A DNA stretch of 64,000 nt. Source: Culex pipiens pallens. Lineage: Eukaryota > Arthropoda > Insecta > Diptera > Culicidae. A program made the translations under genes and the position numbers. Location of the stretch: contig NC_068939.1 in NCBI RefSeq assembly GCF_016801865.2, forward strand, positions 152,462,507-152,526,506, read 5' to 3'. The notes under the pieces are model-generated. The model worked only from the letters and a program-made list of their open reading frames with translations, had not been told where the DNA came from and searched no databases. How positions within the stretch are numbered: the stretch's first letter is position 1; each line of letters begins with the position of its first letter. This document shows, one piece after another, positions 45,646 through 59,530 of the stretch.

Positions 45646-48188
45646 GAACAAATCATTCTTAAATAAGCAAACAAAACAATGTTTTGATCTTTTATGTTTA
45701 TTTTTTTAAAACGTCTTGGATATATAAGAACGATTTTTTGTCTTTCCAAACTGATTTCATTACATTATTTTTTAAAGGTGTGTTAATATCTTTAAATATT
45801 GTATGATATATTCTCAATGATATTTTCAAATTAATTCAATTAATTTCAAACATTCCCTTAAGTGAATGAATCTAGTTTTTCCGCTTAAACTTGAGTTTCC
45901 CAAATTGATTGCTTCAAGCAGCCATCACCACCACCCATCGCCGCGTCAGTTTGTAAATCAACGAGATTTATGCGGAGCAACCGTTCAAGAGACGGGACGG
46001 ATGCGACGGTAACTAGTTCTGCAGCGGCTTTTCGGAGTCTCGCCTGGCCTGATCTGGATCACGGACAGGGTCATGTCTTGCGGTGGCATTTGGCGGAATT
46101 TTCGAAAGGAACCTTGCGAACCATCGCTGATGAATAATTAGGTTTGTGTAATGCGTTGAAGCTTTTGATGCTGAAAACTTCTCATCGTTTTACATTTAAA
46201 TTGTTAGAATAACTGATTTTTTTTATGAAATTATATAAATAAAAAATAGTTCAATCAGGATTTGTCAACGTTACATAATGATTTCCTATCATCAAAGAGG
46301 CCTTCATTTTCAGGTACTTAAGAGTTGTACAAACATTTCGAAACTATTTTGAGACAAATACTTGATACATCGAAAACTAAATTTGATCGAGAGTGCTGCA
46401 ATAGCTCAATCAACCTGCATCGCTTCCATGTCTTTCGGTTGCATCAAAACAGTTTCAAAATGTTTGGACGTATTGATTGTACTCAAGATCAACTTCAAAC
46501 ATAAGTTATTTGGCTAGCCAAGTAGTGTTTACACTCGAGTTACAGCCTTCGTTGAAGCTGAAAATTTAAGACACTAGTTTGACGTGATTTGAAGATGATC
46601 GATTCATCATGTCATTTTGTTGTCAATTTCGGGGATACTTTTCAGTAAATACAAAAAATATTGTTTGATAAAGCCGAGAACAACCTAGCTGTCTTAGAGC
46701 CAATTCTTTTGAAGGTGGCAAACCATTCTTCAAATCAGCGAAGGTTTATTTCAGAAGCTTAAGGTTTGCCAGAGGTAAAAGGGTCTTTTTACGGACAGTA
46801 ATACTCCTCCTTACATTCTTATAAAACACTACCACCTTTTTTGTTTTTGCTACAAGATAGTTTCAGGGAGCATTCATTAATTGCGTAATGCATTGTTTAA
46901 AGACGTTTTTATTAGCAATAAATAAATAATCTATGAACACATAATTTGCGTGATTTATTTTTTATTTTTTAGAAAAACTAAGTAACATTCAATAATTGTA
47001 AACCTCTTATGTCCATCCCCTAAGTCAGAAGAAAGGCCAGCGTAAACCATTTTCCGGCAACAAAGGCCACAAAATCCAGAATTATGAGCACGTTTTGCTT
47101 GATTTACAGTTTCCCTGAATCTCGGAAATCCCTCCATGTGCGTTGAGAAGGAAAAAACATAACAGTATTTTTGTGCTTTTTCCTTTGCATAGTTCTCGGG
47201 TGAGTTTTCAAAAAGCCGTAAGAGCAAAATTAAACTTAATTTCATTTCTATTTAATTAAGGGCACTTAAAGGACGTTTAAATTGGATTTTTTAAGTCGGT
47301 CGAATAACGATGCAAAAAAGGTCTTTGTTTACCAATTGTTCTTACGTCATTTTGAAAACTATTTTCAACAGTTGTTTTTTGTGCAAACAAGTTTTTTTTT
47401 ATTGATGCCACTAGAGCTCGACGCTTTTGCTCAATAAAAAAGTGTATAATATCCTTACATTTTTTTCGGAATAGTTTTTTGAACTAAAATTTAATTTCAG
47501 ATTTCTCATTTTATTTAATGATTTATAGATTACAACACCAAAAACTTGCCCCGTTGAACTTTTAATCCTAATTCTCTCATGAAATTTCATCCATGAGCCA
47601 AACTTGCCGCAGGACATCATGCCATCTCACCATCGGAGACAGACAAAAACGATCGATCCCTCCCCGATCCGTAAGGATCGAATTTCACCTGATGGTCAAC
47701 CTGGTTAATGGTGCACACCGGTGCCATCCATCATCGTTCAACGAGAAACGCTCTCGGCAAGGGTTTTTGATCCATTGCTGGTGAAATTTCCACGACCCAT
47801 GGTCAAATTTGAACGTTCTCTACCATGAACGTCAAATTTATCTCACTCGCAAAAAGAACCAGCTGCGTTACCCTTAAAGTTCACCGAAAAATCTCACAAT
47901 CAAATTTACCCGATGACCCTCGAGAGTGCTCACCTCATCGCTCGGCCATCTCACCGCGGGGCGAATCGATGCTTTCTTTGTGTCGTCCTTTCACGGCGGG
48001 AGTGCCCTTGGGGCATTCCCCGGCGAACCTGATGCCCACCGACTTGATTTATGTCGCCGGGCCGAAATTTGAGCGCCCCCTTCTGCCGTTGATCCCTTTC
48101 GTTCGGGGAGACGTGGTCGTGACGAGATGTGCGCCTTCATGAATGGGTTTGAGATGCTGGTCACAGACAGTTGGACGAATACCTCGAC
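45646..48188. other. No gene supported
   Basis: Low-repeat DNA. 45910-46140 and 47580-48180 are GC-richer. A minus-strand frame at 47245-46955 (96 codons) is conserved-looking in composition but has no recognised domain. Nothing else identifiable. Confidence 0.35.
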
Positions 48189-48895
48189 GAGTAATGAGTA
48201 ATGAGTAGTGAGTAATGAGAAATGAATCATGAGTAATTAGTCATGAGTAATGAGTAGTGAGTATTGAGTAATGAGTAATGAGTAATGAGTAATGAGTAAT
48301 GAGTAATGAGTAATGAGTAATGAGTAATGAGTAATGAGTAATGAGTAATGAGTAATGAGTAATGAGTAATGAGTAATGAGTAATGAGTAATGAGTAATGA
48401 GTAATGAGTAATGAGTAATGAGTAATGAGTAATGAGTAATGAGTAATGAGTAATGAGTAATGAGTAATGAGTAATGAGTAATGAGTAATGAGTAATGAGT
48501 AATGAGTAATGAATAATGAGTAATGAGTAATGAGTAATGAGTAATGAGTAATGAGTAATGAGTAATGAGTAATGAGTAATGAGTAATGAGTAATGAGTAA
48601 TGAGTAATGAGTAATGAGTAATGAGTAATGAGTAATGAGTAATGAGTAATGAGTAATGAGTAATGAGTAATGAGTAATGAGTAATGAGTAATGAGTAATG
48701 AGTAATGAGTAATGAGTAATGAGTAATGAGTAATGAGTAATGACTAATGAGTTATGAGTAATGAGTAATGACTAATGAGTTATGAGTAATGAGTAATGAG
48801 TAATGAGTAATGAGTAATGAGTAATGAGTAATGACTAATGAGTTATGAGTAATTAGTAAAGAGTAACGAATAACTAGTAATGAGTAATGAATAAC
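48189..48895 (+). repeat. (TAATGAG)n heptanucleotide array, about 0.7 kb
   Basis: About 100 units, almost perfect in the centre. Variants (GAGTAGT, GACTAATGAGTTATGAG, GAATAACTAG) are concentrated at both edges, as expected when slippage homogenises the middle. Confidence 0.97.
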
Positions 48896-50505
48896 AAGTC
48901 TAAAGAGAAAAATGAGAAACCTTTTTTCGTAACTTTTGTTCACTAACCTATGTCCCATAACCTGCGAGGTCCCCTTTGTCACACCGGCGGGTCATTTCGG
49001 GTGGGCCACCTCAGTTCGCAACAGGTTCAGCTTGGCCACAGGCTACGACACAAAAAAAGAGGCAGCGACCACAGTGTGTACGCTGCCGTGTAGGAGGAGG
49101 ACACGCGAAGCTCTTCGGCAAACTTTCCCTTTCGAGTGCTTGGCTCGTTCGACGAGATCTCGTGAGGAGAGAAATATTTTAATAGGTCAGTCAGGCGGAT
49201 CGAATTTCGTTGACGATTTTTTTTCTGCTTCTCCGCCTCACAGCTCAGCTTCTTCTCGTTGAGTCGCGAAACGTCGTTCGCATCTCTTTTCAACAAGGTT
49301 GTGTGATTTCCTTCAGCAATTTAGCAATTCGCCGTGTCTTACGACATTGAAGTAGGGAGGGGAAGTAAAAGTGGTTAAGGCGGATGCCTCCGGAACGATG
49401 CTGTAATGGAGGAATGTTTTTACCTCTCCGACTGTTGATTGTGTCATTTATTTGGAATGTATACCAGGTGGAGGACAGGTCGTCGATTACCTCATACTAG
49501 GTTGGTGAAATTAAATTTTGCTGAACTTTTACTTTTTTTTACGGCTTTGCAAATGAGATTGATTCAAATTATCTCCCGTGATTTATTTCTCATTTTGGAC
49601 TTATCATAGAAAAATTTTATTCAGCATTTCTCATTTCTCAATTCTCATTTCTCATTTCTCATTTCTTATTTTTATTTTTATTATTAATTAATTTCTCATT
49701 TTTTTTTAATACGAGTCAAGATTTGATTCTTTGGTGTTGAATTTTACATTTCTCACTTTACATTTCTTTAACAAATTACTGTCCTTTTTTCGTGAATTGT
49801 TATGCAACGAAAAACATGATGCTTTCCCTTATCACTAATTTTGGTTAGACAATTACAGCTGTCTGGCTGGTATATCAAAACAAACTCGTCGTAATTATGT
49901 ACTAAATTTAATAACAACTCCTAAAACAAGCATTATGCACCGTCATGTTTCCATAAACAAAACGGCACATGTTGCAAAATCCCAAACCCAGCTAACGATC
50001 CGTACTCTCCAAATAGTCGCTCGTCCGCCATAAAACAAGCTTTAAACAAATACCTTTTATAGGGGGGGTCATCTCGCCAAATTCTTGCTCCCAAGTGCGC
50101 TCACCTTAAGCACCCGTCGTCTTATGAAAAACGCGTGACCCTTCGCGCGTTGACCATCGTTTAATTACGCTTTCCTCGAATGGGCACCGTACCCTCGTTT
50201 ACCGGTGTAAGGATTTTTTTAATGTTCGTTCTTTATGTCCAAATTCTCCAATTTGCATTACACACAGTCTCGAAACGGAAAAACGAGACCATTCATAAAC
50301 GTCGAGTCCCGGTTACCGCGTGACACCCTATAAATCCTACCCACCAGGCTACATTGGGGTTCTACCCTGGCCGGTTACACTTTCTGTTTCATTCACCGAC
50401 TGAGAATGCTTGGAAATGGGCAATGAGAGGAAGCAAGAAAACGGCATCCTTTTAAGAGGCCATTAAATTTGAGATTTTAGATTGTGAGATTTCTTGGAGG
50501 ATTTA
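48896..50505. other. No gene recognised
   Basis: GC-richer sequence at 48950-49290, then AT-rich DNA with a short TTTCTCA-repeated strip at 49620-49690, then mixed sequence. Nothing identifiable. Confidence 0.4.
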
Positions 50506-51189
<684 letters not shown>

Positions 51190-52577
51190 CCGACGTTAAT
51201 TGACAGCAAACAGAAGTTTAAAACTACAAAGCAATCAATAACAGAGAAAGGCGTCAACTCCTCCAGTTTTCGTTCAAACATTGTTGAACCTTCAGCAAAC
51301 CCATCGGCAAGTTGTCTGGGCAGCGTTCAATTACGACCAGGCTTCCAATCTGAAAAGTTTGCCCCTTCTTTACAGCCAGCCAGCCAGCCAGCCAGCATCA
51401 GGGGGGCTCCAATTAGTGACAAAGTTCGCGCGGACATTGATTCGATTCCGCCGTTCAGTCACGCGATGAGAGTGTCGTTCATTGAAAATTCAACAATCAA
51501 TCTTCGGACCGAAGGGGGACGTCGAATGGCTGCGACGGGGTGGTGAGGAGTTTGTTGGAAAATTAACGAACCGTATCAAACGTGGATCCCGTTGAAAAGG
51601 GGCGAACTCGAACGACTTGGGTTCCGATTCCAGCGCGATTACCACAGCAATAAAGTCAGGTGTGACTTGAGGAAAATGGACGGTGAAAAACGTAAAATTA
51701 CTTTGCATTTTGTTGTTGATTTCTCAACAAGATTCACTTTTTTTCAACAGTGCACTTCTCATTCAAGCTGCAGCTGCTGCAGCATCAGCCCTTTTAACCG
51801 TGCCACCCATTTGAAGGAACAAATTATTCGCGTGGAGCCCCCACCCGGATTGGATGTCTTTGTGCAATCACAGGACCATTATTGGCGCCCAAAGTGTTGC
51901 CAGCAGCTACAAAGCGGAAGCATAAGGCAAGCTCCCAGTCAATGACGGGGTAAGCTTTTGAGGGCGCTTTTGACTGCGCAAAGACCGGCCAGCGCGTGAC
52001 AAATGGCCACCGGAATGCAGGAGCCGGAGAGCGATTGATTTAGTTATACGACGGAAGCTGGCACCGAGGCAAATGGATCCAATGTCGTTTGGGTTGGATA
52101 ATGACGAGCTTGGTGGGAAAAGATGGACTGGGACGTGGTAGCAGTTAAAACAAAGTTTTGCAAACATTAAAAGCTGGTCGAAAGAAATTTCACAAATTTC
52201 TTTCGATGATTTTTTTTCATAAAGGTATGAAAGGATTCCTTGTTCACTGAAGCATAATTTACAAATAAAAAGTGTTATGATTAAATAAGTAAAAATCGAC
52301 TTTTTCTTAGAGAAATATGTTTTTTTTTCTTTCTTTTCAAAGTAATCTGCTAACTGCTAAAAAGTCACAATTTTGTTGAATCTGTGATATCAACCAAAAC
52401 ATCGCATTTCAAAACGCATTGTGTATTACATTTCGCAGCTAACATTGTGTATTACATAAATATAAAAAAACGTGTTGAAAAGGATTTATATTTTGTTCAA
52501 TTATACTTATATTTTTTAGCCATAATTTCTTAATGAAATTTTCGATATCTTTATCTGTACATCAAAATTCACATAAG
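51190..52577. other. No gene recognised; downstream of the receptor
   Basis: 51190-52150 is GC-richer with overlapping short frames and a CAGC strip near 51374; 52170-52577 is AT-rich and would hold the receptor 3' UTR. No canonical AATAAA on the minus strand was confirmed. Confidence 0.4.
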
Positions 52578-53963
52578 TTACAAAATTCCCTGCGGAAGCC
52601 TCTTGTAGTTGATGTTACCCAGATCGAACTGAATCAGGATGACCAGATAGGTTGCCAGTGCTCCCGAAGTCTGTAAATGATCCCAAAATCAATAATTAGG
52701 TCATAACCGTATACGCACAAGCTCCTCACGTGATAGAACAACTCCCACTCGAAGTCAAACAACCGGCTGGAAATCTTGGGCAGCTGGTGCCAAAGCTGCT
52801 GCGAAAAGCAACGAAGTTGTTTGGTGGTCCGCCTGTCGAAGGATCCATAGCAGACGACCTTGTGGAGGAGGATTGCGGTACGATGGCACTGCAAGTTAAA
52901 GATCTTGCTGGGTTTAGAGGGATTTTAAAAGTGTTGTTGTCGTTACCTCACGATTGACTAGGCACGAGAACGATACTAGGAGACCGAACAACACCAGGAA
53001 GAAGCAATCGTAGACGACGTTTGCCACGGACATCCGGAACGTAGTCACGTCCGTACTAGCGGTGAACGCGTGGATCAGTCCGAACCAGGAGAACAGGGTG
53101 AGTCCGAAGTAGGAAGCTGCTATGAAGATGGCTTTTGGGGAGTAGCAGCAGTTGTACAGGTTCACGGTGTCACTGAGCAGATCGTGGAGGGTGGTAAACT
53201 TCCAGATCAGGAGCGATGTCAGCTTTGGGTTCGGTATCGATCGTTTTGACTGGATTGTGTTTGGTAGGTATTTGCTAGGAAAGTTTAGATGAATTAGATT
53301 AGGTTGGATTTAAGAACAATCTGCTTACCATATCGCTTGATTGAGCATCTGGAATCGCTTTCGTAACGAATGCAGTGTCAAAGTGGTTTGAGTGACAAAC
53401 ACTCCCATCACCAGGTTGGTACGAACGTAGGATAAGGTAGTCCACCCCGATGGGAAAAGTTTAGCAACACCAAGCCATTCCAGATATGATGGAAAAAAGA
53501 CGATTGCTATCATTATATAAGCCACCATCATCATGGAATTACAGAGCAAGATGATGCTCATCATGTGGTGACGGGAATGGTTCTCAGTGAATCCCAAATT
53601 AAGCAACTCTACATCACAAATCGCAATATTTTTGTATAACTGGTACATCTGGACATCCGTATGACTGTTCCACAGGGGAAGAATCGTAGAAAAAATGAAA
53701 GTCAACGCGAGCGAGGCGAAAAGACCACCGTTCAGAAGAAGCGAATCGGTCACCTCGAGGTACAACGTTAGGCTTCGTATAGCAAACGTGAACAGGAAGA
53801 TATCCATGAATACCGTAAAGACCAGCCTGACTTGGCCAAACAGCGTTCTTTGAGCGGTTGCAGTGCTTAGATCCAGTGTACTGAAGTGAACAAGACATGC
53901 TTTCGAAACAATATAGATCGGACGCAGTGACCCGATGTAATCCTGCACCTCGAACCAACGCAT
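52578..53963 (-). CDS. Insect gustatory receptor (7tm_7 family), four exons, 404 aa
   Basis: Seven-pass chemoreceptor of the insect gustatory receptor family, expected in the membrane of taste neurons as part of a ligand-gated cation channel. Exons on the minus strand: 53963-53329, 53274-52947, 52888-52730 and 52670-52578 (TAA at 52580-52578). The three introns are 54, 58 and 59 bp, all GT-AG: GTAAGC...CCTAG, GTAACG...TTGCAG, GTGAGG...TTACAG. Joined length is 1215 nt and stays in frame; intron 1 splits codon 212 and introns 2 and 3 fall between codons. Hydrophobic segments lie near residues 46-66, 75-96, 133-157, 168-192, 258-281, 295-317 and 370-389. The last exon holds TYLVILIQF (about 381-389), a direct match to the family signature TYhhhhhQF, and LHDLL lies near 241-245. 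Length is typical (about 380-450 aa). The ATG at 53963 is the first in frame after an upstream in-frame stop. No disabling change is visible. Ligand and orthologue cannot be named from sequence alone. Confidence 0.93.
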
Positions 53964-53973
53964 TGCTACTGAA

Positions 53974-54003
53974 TCATTCCAGAACGGTACTTGGAGTAGA
54001 CAT
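53974..54003 (-). promoter_or_regulatory. Short upstream ORF before the receptor start
   Basis: A nine-codon reading frame (MSTPSTVLE then TGA) starts at 54003 and ends 10 nt before the receptor ATG, in another frame. If the 5' leader extends this far it could lower translation of the receptor. The transcription start is unknown, so this is inference from position. Confidence 0.3.
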
Positions 54004-55340
54004 AACGATGCACAGTTGATTAATCGATCTCATTTGTCAATCCAGCCGGTAATCGACTAATGTTTCGATGTCCCTTCCCCAACCAGGATCTACACACAAC
54101 CTTGGCGGTCATTTTTGTGGCTTCCCCCCCAGAGGGGTGACTCACACATTCAGGCCGCAAATCTAACCAAATCCGCCAACCGATACACGACCCAACGAAC
54201 GAAAACGACTCAATTGACACTTGCGGTTGACATCATCATCAGCAGCAGCAGCAACGTCGTGTGGTGGCGGTCTAATCGTAAATTCAGTCCACGCGGGAGA
54301 AGAGTTGTGTAATAAAGAAACTAAAGGTAAACTAAAAGCGTCACGTTTCGGCACATGGTTGGTATGTGGAGCTCTTGGTGCTGGTCTATAAATTGTACCA
54401 TGCAAAACGCGGCTGCAGCTGCAACGCATCGCGTCGTAAACATTGTGGAGTACGGTGATAGGGTGGCGGTTGATGACGAATATATAAGAGAATATCATTC
54501 AACAGATATTTGATCAACAGAAATTAAAAATGTATTCTTTAAATTACATTTTCAATAACATTGGCTTCTAAGTACAACTATAAAAAAATATGTGCAGTCC
54601 AGACTAAATTTTCCAAGTCCCCGATAATTTCCACTTCAGATTAACAAATCTTCGGGTAGAAAAATAAAGAAAAAAATATTTTTTTCAGTTTTAACTTTGG
54701 ATCGTTAATTTGATCCCCAATAGCTTCCAAGTGATCTGGGAAAAACGTAAAAAAACTAAGGTAAAATCAATGATATTTTAATTTTTCTTTAATCTCTTAA
54801 GAGGGCTTAAAAAATGCAACAAAATTAAGGGGATACATCCCAATTTGTTAAACCTTAACAAAGACATTTGCATTTTACTGAAAAAATAGGGTAATTTTTG
54901 AACTCATATCAAAAACTAATTTCATACAGATATCAACACGATTTGATCTGGAGCTTGTATGACACATCTGGAACTATCAAATAAGCCTGAGAATGGTTTC
55001 GGAAGGCAGTGTAAATCAAATTATCCGGGAATTCCAGGGAAAATTTAAATTTAACGAAAATTATTCTGATCCTGTTTCTGATTAATATTTCGCATCCGAA
55101 TTGTATAGAACAGCAGTTGAAATGGTCAAAATGAGTGTGAGGGTCAATTAATGGCTTGACTGCTTGTTAAAAATTATGCTACTTTGAGAAAATATATAAA
55201 TTTTTGAGAAAACATATAAATTTCTTAGAAAATATATAGAATTCAAAGTATTTAATGAGAGTTTTTGAAATATGGTTGCATTTTTTGGGAAAAATTCATA
55301 TGATATGAAGTTGTTTTTAAATGATTTTTCATGGTTCTAT
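54004..55340. other. Upstream of the receptor; no gene recognised
   Basis: 54050-54480 is GC-richer with a CAGCAG strip near 54241 and probably includes receptor regulatory DNA. 54500-55340 is AT-rich and featureless. Confidence 0.4.
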
Positions 55341-55343
55341 TTA

Positions 55344-55575
55344 CAGTATTAAAAAAAAGTATTTACACCCCTTGGGCACAATGCTCATTTCATGATAAAA
55401 ATTTAAAATTTTATAGAAACCTAGTACTACGTTTTGTTCAGAAACTCATGCCGAACATTTTGCTACAAAAAGCCCATGAAAAGATGATTTCTATAAAAAG
55501 ATATATAACAAATACTATTACAGAAATCAAAAAGGGTGCAAAAAAAGTTTGTACACATTTCGAAAAATTAACATA
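55344..55575 (+). mobile_element. Tc1/mariner-like terminal fragment
   Basis: Starts CAGTATTAAAAAAAAGTATT after a TA, then ACACCCCTTGGGCAC, like 33389. A second pattern, GGGTGCAAAAAAAGTTTGTAC near 55529, could be an internal or opposite end. No transposase. Confidence 0.45.
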
Positions 55576-55609
55576 AATAAAGTTATTTGTTAGGCAAAAA
55601 CGTTGTTAG

Positions 55610-56480
55610 GGTTTCATTTGAAGATATTCAATGTTTGGCCCTTTAATAATGTTAGTCTTGTTTAAAAAAAATAAAATATTTTTTTCAAAAAGATCGGAAT
55701 ATTTCACAAATGTTTCATGTAGTAACATTGAAAATCGGACCATTAGTTGCTAAGATATCGTCATTAGAAAATGGCGGGTTGTTTTGGTGAGATTTAGAAA
55801 ACTTCAATTTTCGTGTTTCTTTTTCTTAAAGCGGCTCTATCTCAGCAACCCGAGGTCCAATTTTCAATGTCTCTTAGACAATTTTATAGCAAATTTTCTG
55901 AACTTTTCTAAAAAAAAAATTTTTTAGAAATGATCACTCATGGTCACTACTTTTAAAAATCGTAAAACTGCAAATATTTCGCTTAAATCGAACTTTCGGT
56001 GGCTAAATCTTGAAAACGGAGCCCTTTATTAAAAAATCTTTAAACTACTTTTTGATTGCAAATTCAATTTTGCATTAAAAATTAAAGTTCAATTTGTTTT
56101 TTCATGAAACTTCGATATTATCCAAAATCACTTTTTTTTTTCAAAAATTCATAACTCGGCAGCAGATTTTTTGACCATGTTTCTCTATGGCTCAAAAGTT
56201 GCGGATTTTTGTCCCCTAAGACAAATCAAAAAATCTCGAAAATCAAAAAAATAAAAAAAATCCGCGTACCTATTTTTTTCTCAAAAGTCCTCAACATACC
56301 TACAACTTTGCCGAAGACACCAAATTGATCAGAAAATTCAGTCAAAAGTTACAGTTGTTTGAATATTTACATACCATTTATGTATGGACAGCAGCCAAAA
56401 TTGTAAGGAGACTTGTATGGGTGAACCAATGACGCAAAATAGCTTATTTGGTCATATGGAAGGCCCCCATTAAGTTAATG
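55610..56480 (+). repeat. Palindromic repeat family A, forward half-copy
   Basis: Contains 'aaaatcggaccattagttgc', 'ctatctcagcaac', 'cctacaactttgccgaagac' and 'atgtatggacagcagccaaa'. Only one arm is present. Confidence 0.65.
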
Positions 56481-56639
56481 TCAAATCAAAAAATACAAAA
56501 AATTAAAATGGTCGAAATTGGCCGATTTCGTAGAGAATTGCTCTACAGTAGATTGAAATGAATAACATCAAATCAAGTTATCAAATTATTATTTTTTGTA
56601 AAATTTCAAAACATTGGTTCCAGAAAGGAGGGGAAATGT

Positions 56640-56745
56640 ATACTTCTGCTTGTATTTCGGGAATGCCCGGGAAATTTACAAATTTCCCAGGAAACGGGAA
56701 AAAAAATTTCCGGGAATTCCCGGGACGGAAAATTGGACGATCTAT
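56640..56745. repeat. Fragment related to the CCCGGGA-rich hAT element
   Basis: GGGAATTCCCGGGACGG followed by AAAATTGGACG matches the right terminal zone of 41423-42811. The rest is missing or diverged. Confidence 0.5.
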
Positions 56746-56814
56746 TTAGATCCTTTTTTTTTATTTTACCCTTTGAAAAGTCAATTCCGTTTTGATTTTT
56801 TAAATTCTGCCTTA

Positions 56815-56886
56815 CACAGAAAAAAAATCATGGTAATACTACAATGTGTAATTTGACCTCTGAAAATGTGCAATTTTACCACTGTG
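56815..56886. mobile_element. Very short TA-flanked element, 72 bp
   Basis: CACAGAAAAAAAATCATGG at the left and CACTGTG at the right, flanked by TA. It resembles the ends of the nested element at 22704-23393 and could be a deletion derivative. Confidence 0.35.
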
Positions 56887-57319
56887 TAGCTAAAGCTTAA
56901 AATTTTTGACGTTTTAAACCCTTTTAACTTTGTTTCCTGATTTGCCCTACTTTCCGTTGTCCTAGAGTGGCCCGGTAACTAGTTATATATGTCGAAACAA
57001 CCCCTGAAAATTTCAGGTGGATCGGTGAGGTTCAAACGTTATGGGTTTGCCCTACTCGTGGAATATCCGAATTTGCATCTGAAAAACATCTTCCAAAACA
57101 AACCAATTTTAGCTCTTAAAAACTTTATTATTTATTTAAGCACTTAAAATATCCAGTTTAATTCTGCTTAACTATAACCTGTTTATTAGTTAAACAATGT
57201 CAAACCATATTGAATTGATGTTATGATCTAATTGTTTTAATTTAAATCATTGAAAAAAAAATATTAAAAAAAAAAATCAGCAGTTAGGTATATCTCCGTT
57301 GAGCTTGTGTTACAAAAGT

Positions 57320-58070
57320 ATATGGGCAATTCTCTACCAACTCACACGAAATCGGGAAAAGTTGCCCCGACACCTCTTCGATTTGCGTGAAACTTTGTTC
57401 TAAGGGGTAACTTTTGTCCCTGATCACGAATACGAGGTCTGTTTTTTGATATCTCGTGACGGAGGGGCGATACGACCCTTTCCATTTTTGAACATGCGAA
57501 AAAAGAGGTGTTTTTCAATAATTTGCAGCCTGAAACGGTGATGAGATAGAAATTTGGTGTCAAATGGACTTTTATGAAAAATTAGACGCCCGATTTGATG
57601 GCGTACTCAGAATTCCGAAAAAACGTATTTTTCATCGAAAAAAACACTAAAAAAGTTTTTAAAATTCTCCCATTTTCCGTTACTCGACTGTAAAAATTTT
57701 TGGAACATGTCATTTTATGGGAAATTTAATGTACTTTTCAAATCTGCATTGACCAAGAAGGGTCAATTTTTCATTTAGAACAAATTTTTTTATTTAAGAT
57801 GTGTTTTTTCTAACTTTGCAGGGATATTTTTTAAAGTGTAAAAATGTTCTACAAAGTTGTAGAGCAGACAATTACAAAAATTTTGATATGCATATATAAG
57901 GGGGTTGCTTACAAACATCACGAGTTATCGCGATTTTACAAAAAAAAAGTTTTGAAAAAAATACTCATTGTGTTTTTTTTTTGTTTCGTCGTCAGTGTCT
58001 GTCGCGGGTGACCATGAACGCCATTATCGATGACGACCAAATTTTTCAAAACTTATAAGCAAAATCGGAT
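57320..58070 (+). repeat. Palindromic repeat family P, single left arm
   Basis: Starts ATTCTCTACCAACTCACACG and runs to the centre region (cgcgggtgaccatgaacg), then continues into unrelated AT-rich DNA. About 95% like 58177-58870 by eye. Confidence 0.75.
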
Positions 58071-58176
58071 TTTGAAAATTTATATTTATAGATAAAAACT
58101 AATCCAAGTAATATTTGATTTGAGTTATATTGGAAATCAACAGATTTTTGTTTTTAAGAAATAAATTTTTCCAAAT

Positions 58177-59530
58177 GGGTAATTCTCTACCAACTCACAC
58201 GAAATCGGGAAAAGTTGCCCCGACCCCTCTTCGATTTGCGTGAAACTTTGTCCTAAGGGGTAACTTTTGTCCCTGATCACGAATCCGAGGTCCGTTTTTT
58301 AATATCTCGTGACGGAGGGGCGGTACGACCCCTTCCATTTTTGAACATGCGAAAAAAGAGGTGTTTTTCAATAATTTGCAGCCTGAAACGGTGATGAGAT
58401 AGAAATTTGGTGTCAAAGGGACTTTTATGAAAAATTAGACGCCCGATTTGATGGCGTACTCAGAATTCCGAAAAAACGTATTTTTCATCGAAAAAAACAC
58501 TAAAAAAGTTTTAAAAATTCTCCCATTTTCCGTAACTCGACTGTAAAAAATTTTGGAACATGTCATTTTATGGGAAATTTAATGTACTTTTCGAATCTAC
58601 ATTGTCCCAGAAGGGTCATTTTTTCATTTAGAACAAAATTTTTCATTTTAAAATTTCGTGTTTTTTCTAACTTTGCAGGATTATTTTTTAGAGTGTAACA
58701 ATGTTCTACAAAGTTGTAGAACAGACAATTACAAAAAATTTGATATATAGACATGAAGGGTTTGCTTATAAACATCACGAGTTATCGCGATTTTACGAAA
58801 AAAAGTTTTGAAAAAGTTACTTTTTGCGTTCCCCTTTGTTTCGTCGTCCGTGTCTGTCGCGGGCGACCATGAACGGCCATGATCGATGACGACCAACTTT
58901 TTCAAAACTTTTTTTCGTAAAATCGCGATAACTCGTGATGTTTATAAGCAAACTTCTTATGTCTATATATCAAAATTTTTGTAATTGTCTGCTCTACAAC
59001 TTTGTAGAACATTGTTACACTCTAAAAAATAATCCTGCAAAGTTAGAAAAAACACGAAATTTTAAAATGAAAAATTTAGTTCTAAATGAAAAAATGACCC
59101 TTCTGGGACAATGTAGATTCGAAAAGTACATTAAATTTCCCATAAAATGACATGTTCCAAAAATTTTTACAGTCGAGTAACGGAAAATGGGAGAATTTTT
59201 AAAACTTTTTTAGTGTTTTTTTCGATGAAAAATACGTTTTTTCGGAATTCTGAGTACGCCATCAAATCGGGCGTCTAATTTTACATAAAAGTCCCTTTGA
59301 CACCAAATTTCTATCTCATCACCGTTTCAGGCTGCAAATTATTGAAAAACACCTCTTTTTTCGCATGTTCAAAAATGGAAGGGGTCGTACCGCCCCTCCG
59401 TCACGAGATATCAAAAAACGGACCTCGGATTCGTGATCAGGGACAAAAGTTACCCCTTAGGACAAAGTTTCACGCAAATCGAAGAGGGGTCGGGGCAACT
59501 GCTGTGTGAGTTGGCGGAGAATTACCCAAA
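58177..59530. repeat. Palindromic repeat family P, complete 1.35 kb copy
   Basis: Arms of about 670 bp are inverted and nearly identical, centred near 58868 (cgaccatgaacggccatgat). Terminal repeats GGGTAATTCTC / GAGAATTACCC, with AAAT directly outside both ends, a possible 4 bp target duplication. Short frames inside one arm recur in mirror image in the other, so they are not genes. Confidence 0.82.

Noticed and set aside
46955..47245. A 96-codon minus-strand frame with several Cys residues
   Set aside because: No domain, no convincing promoter or splice signals; could be chance or repeat-derived.
53614..53958. A second frame overlapping receptor exon 1
   Set aside because: Shadow of the receptor coding sequence; the receptor frame has the domain and correct splice phases.
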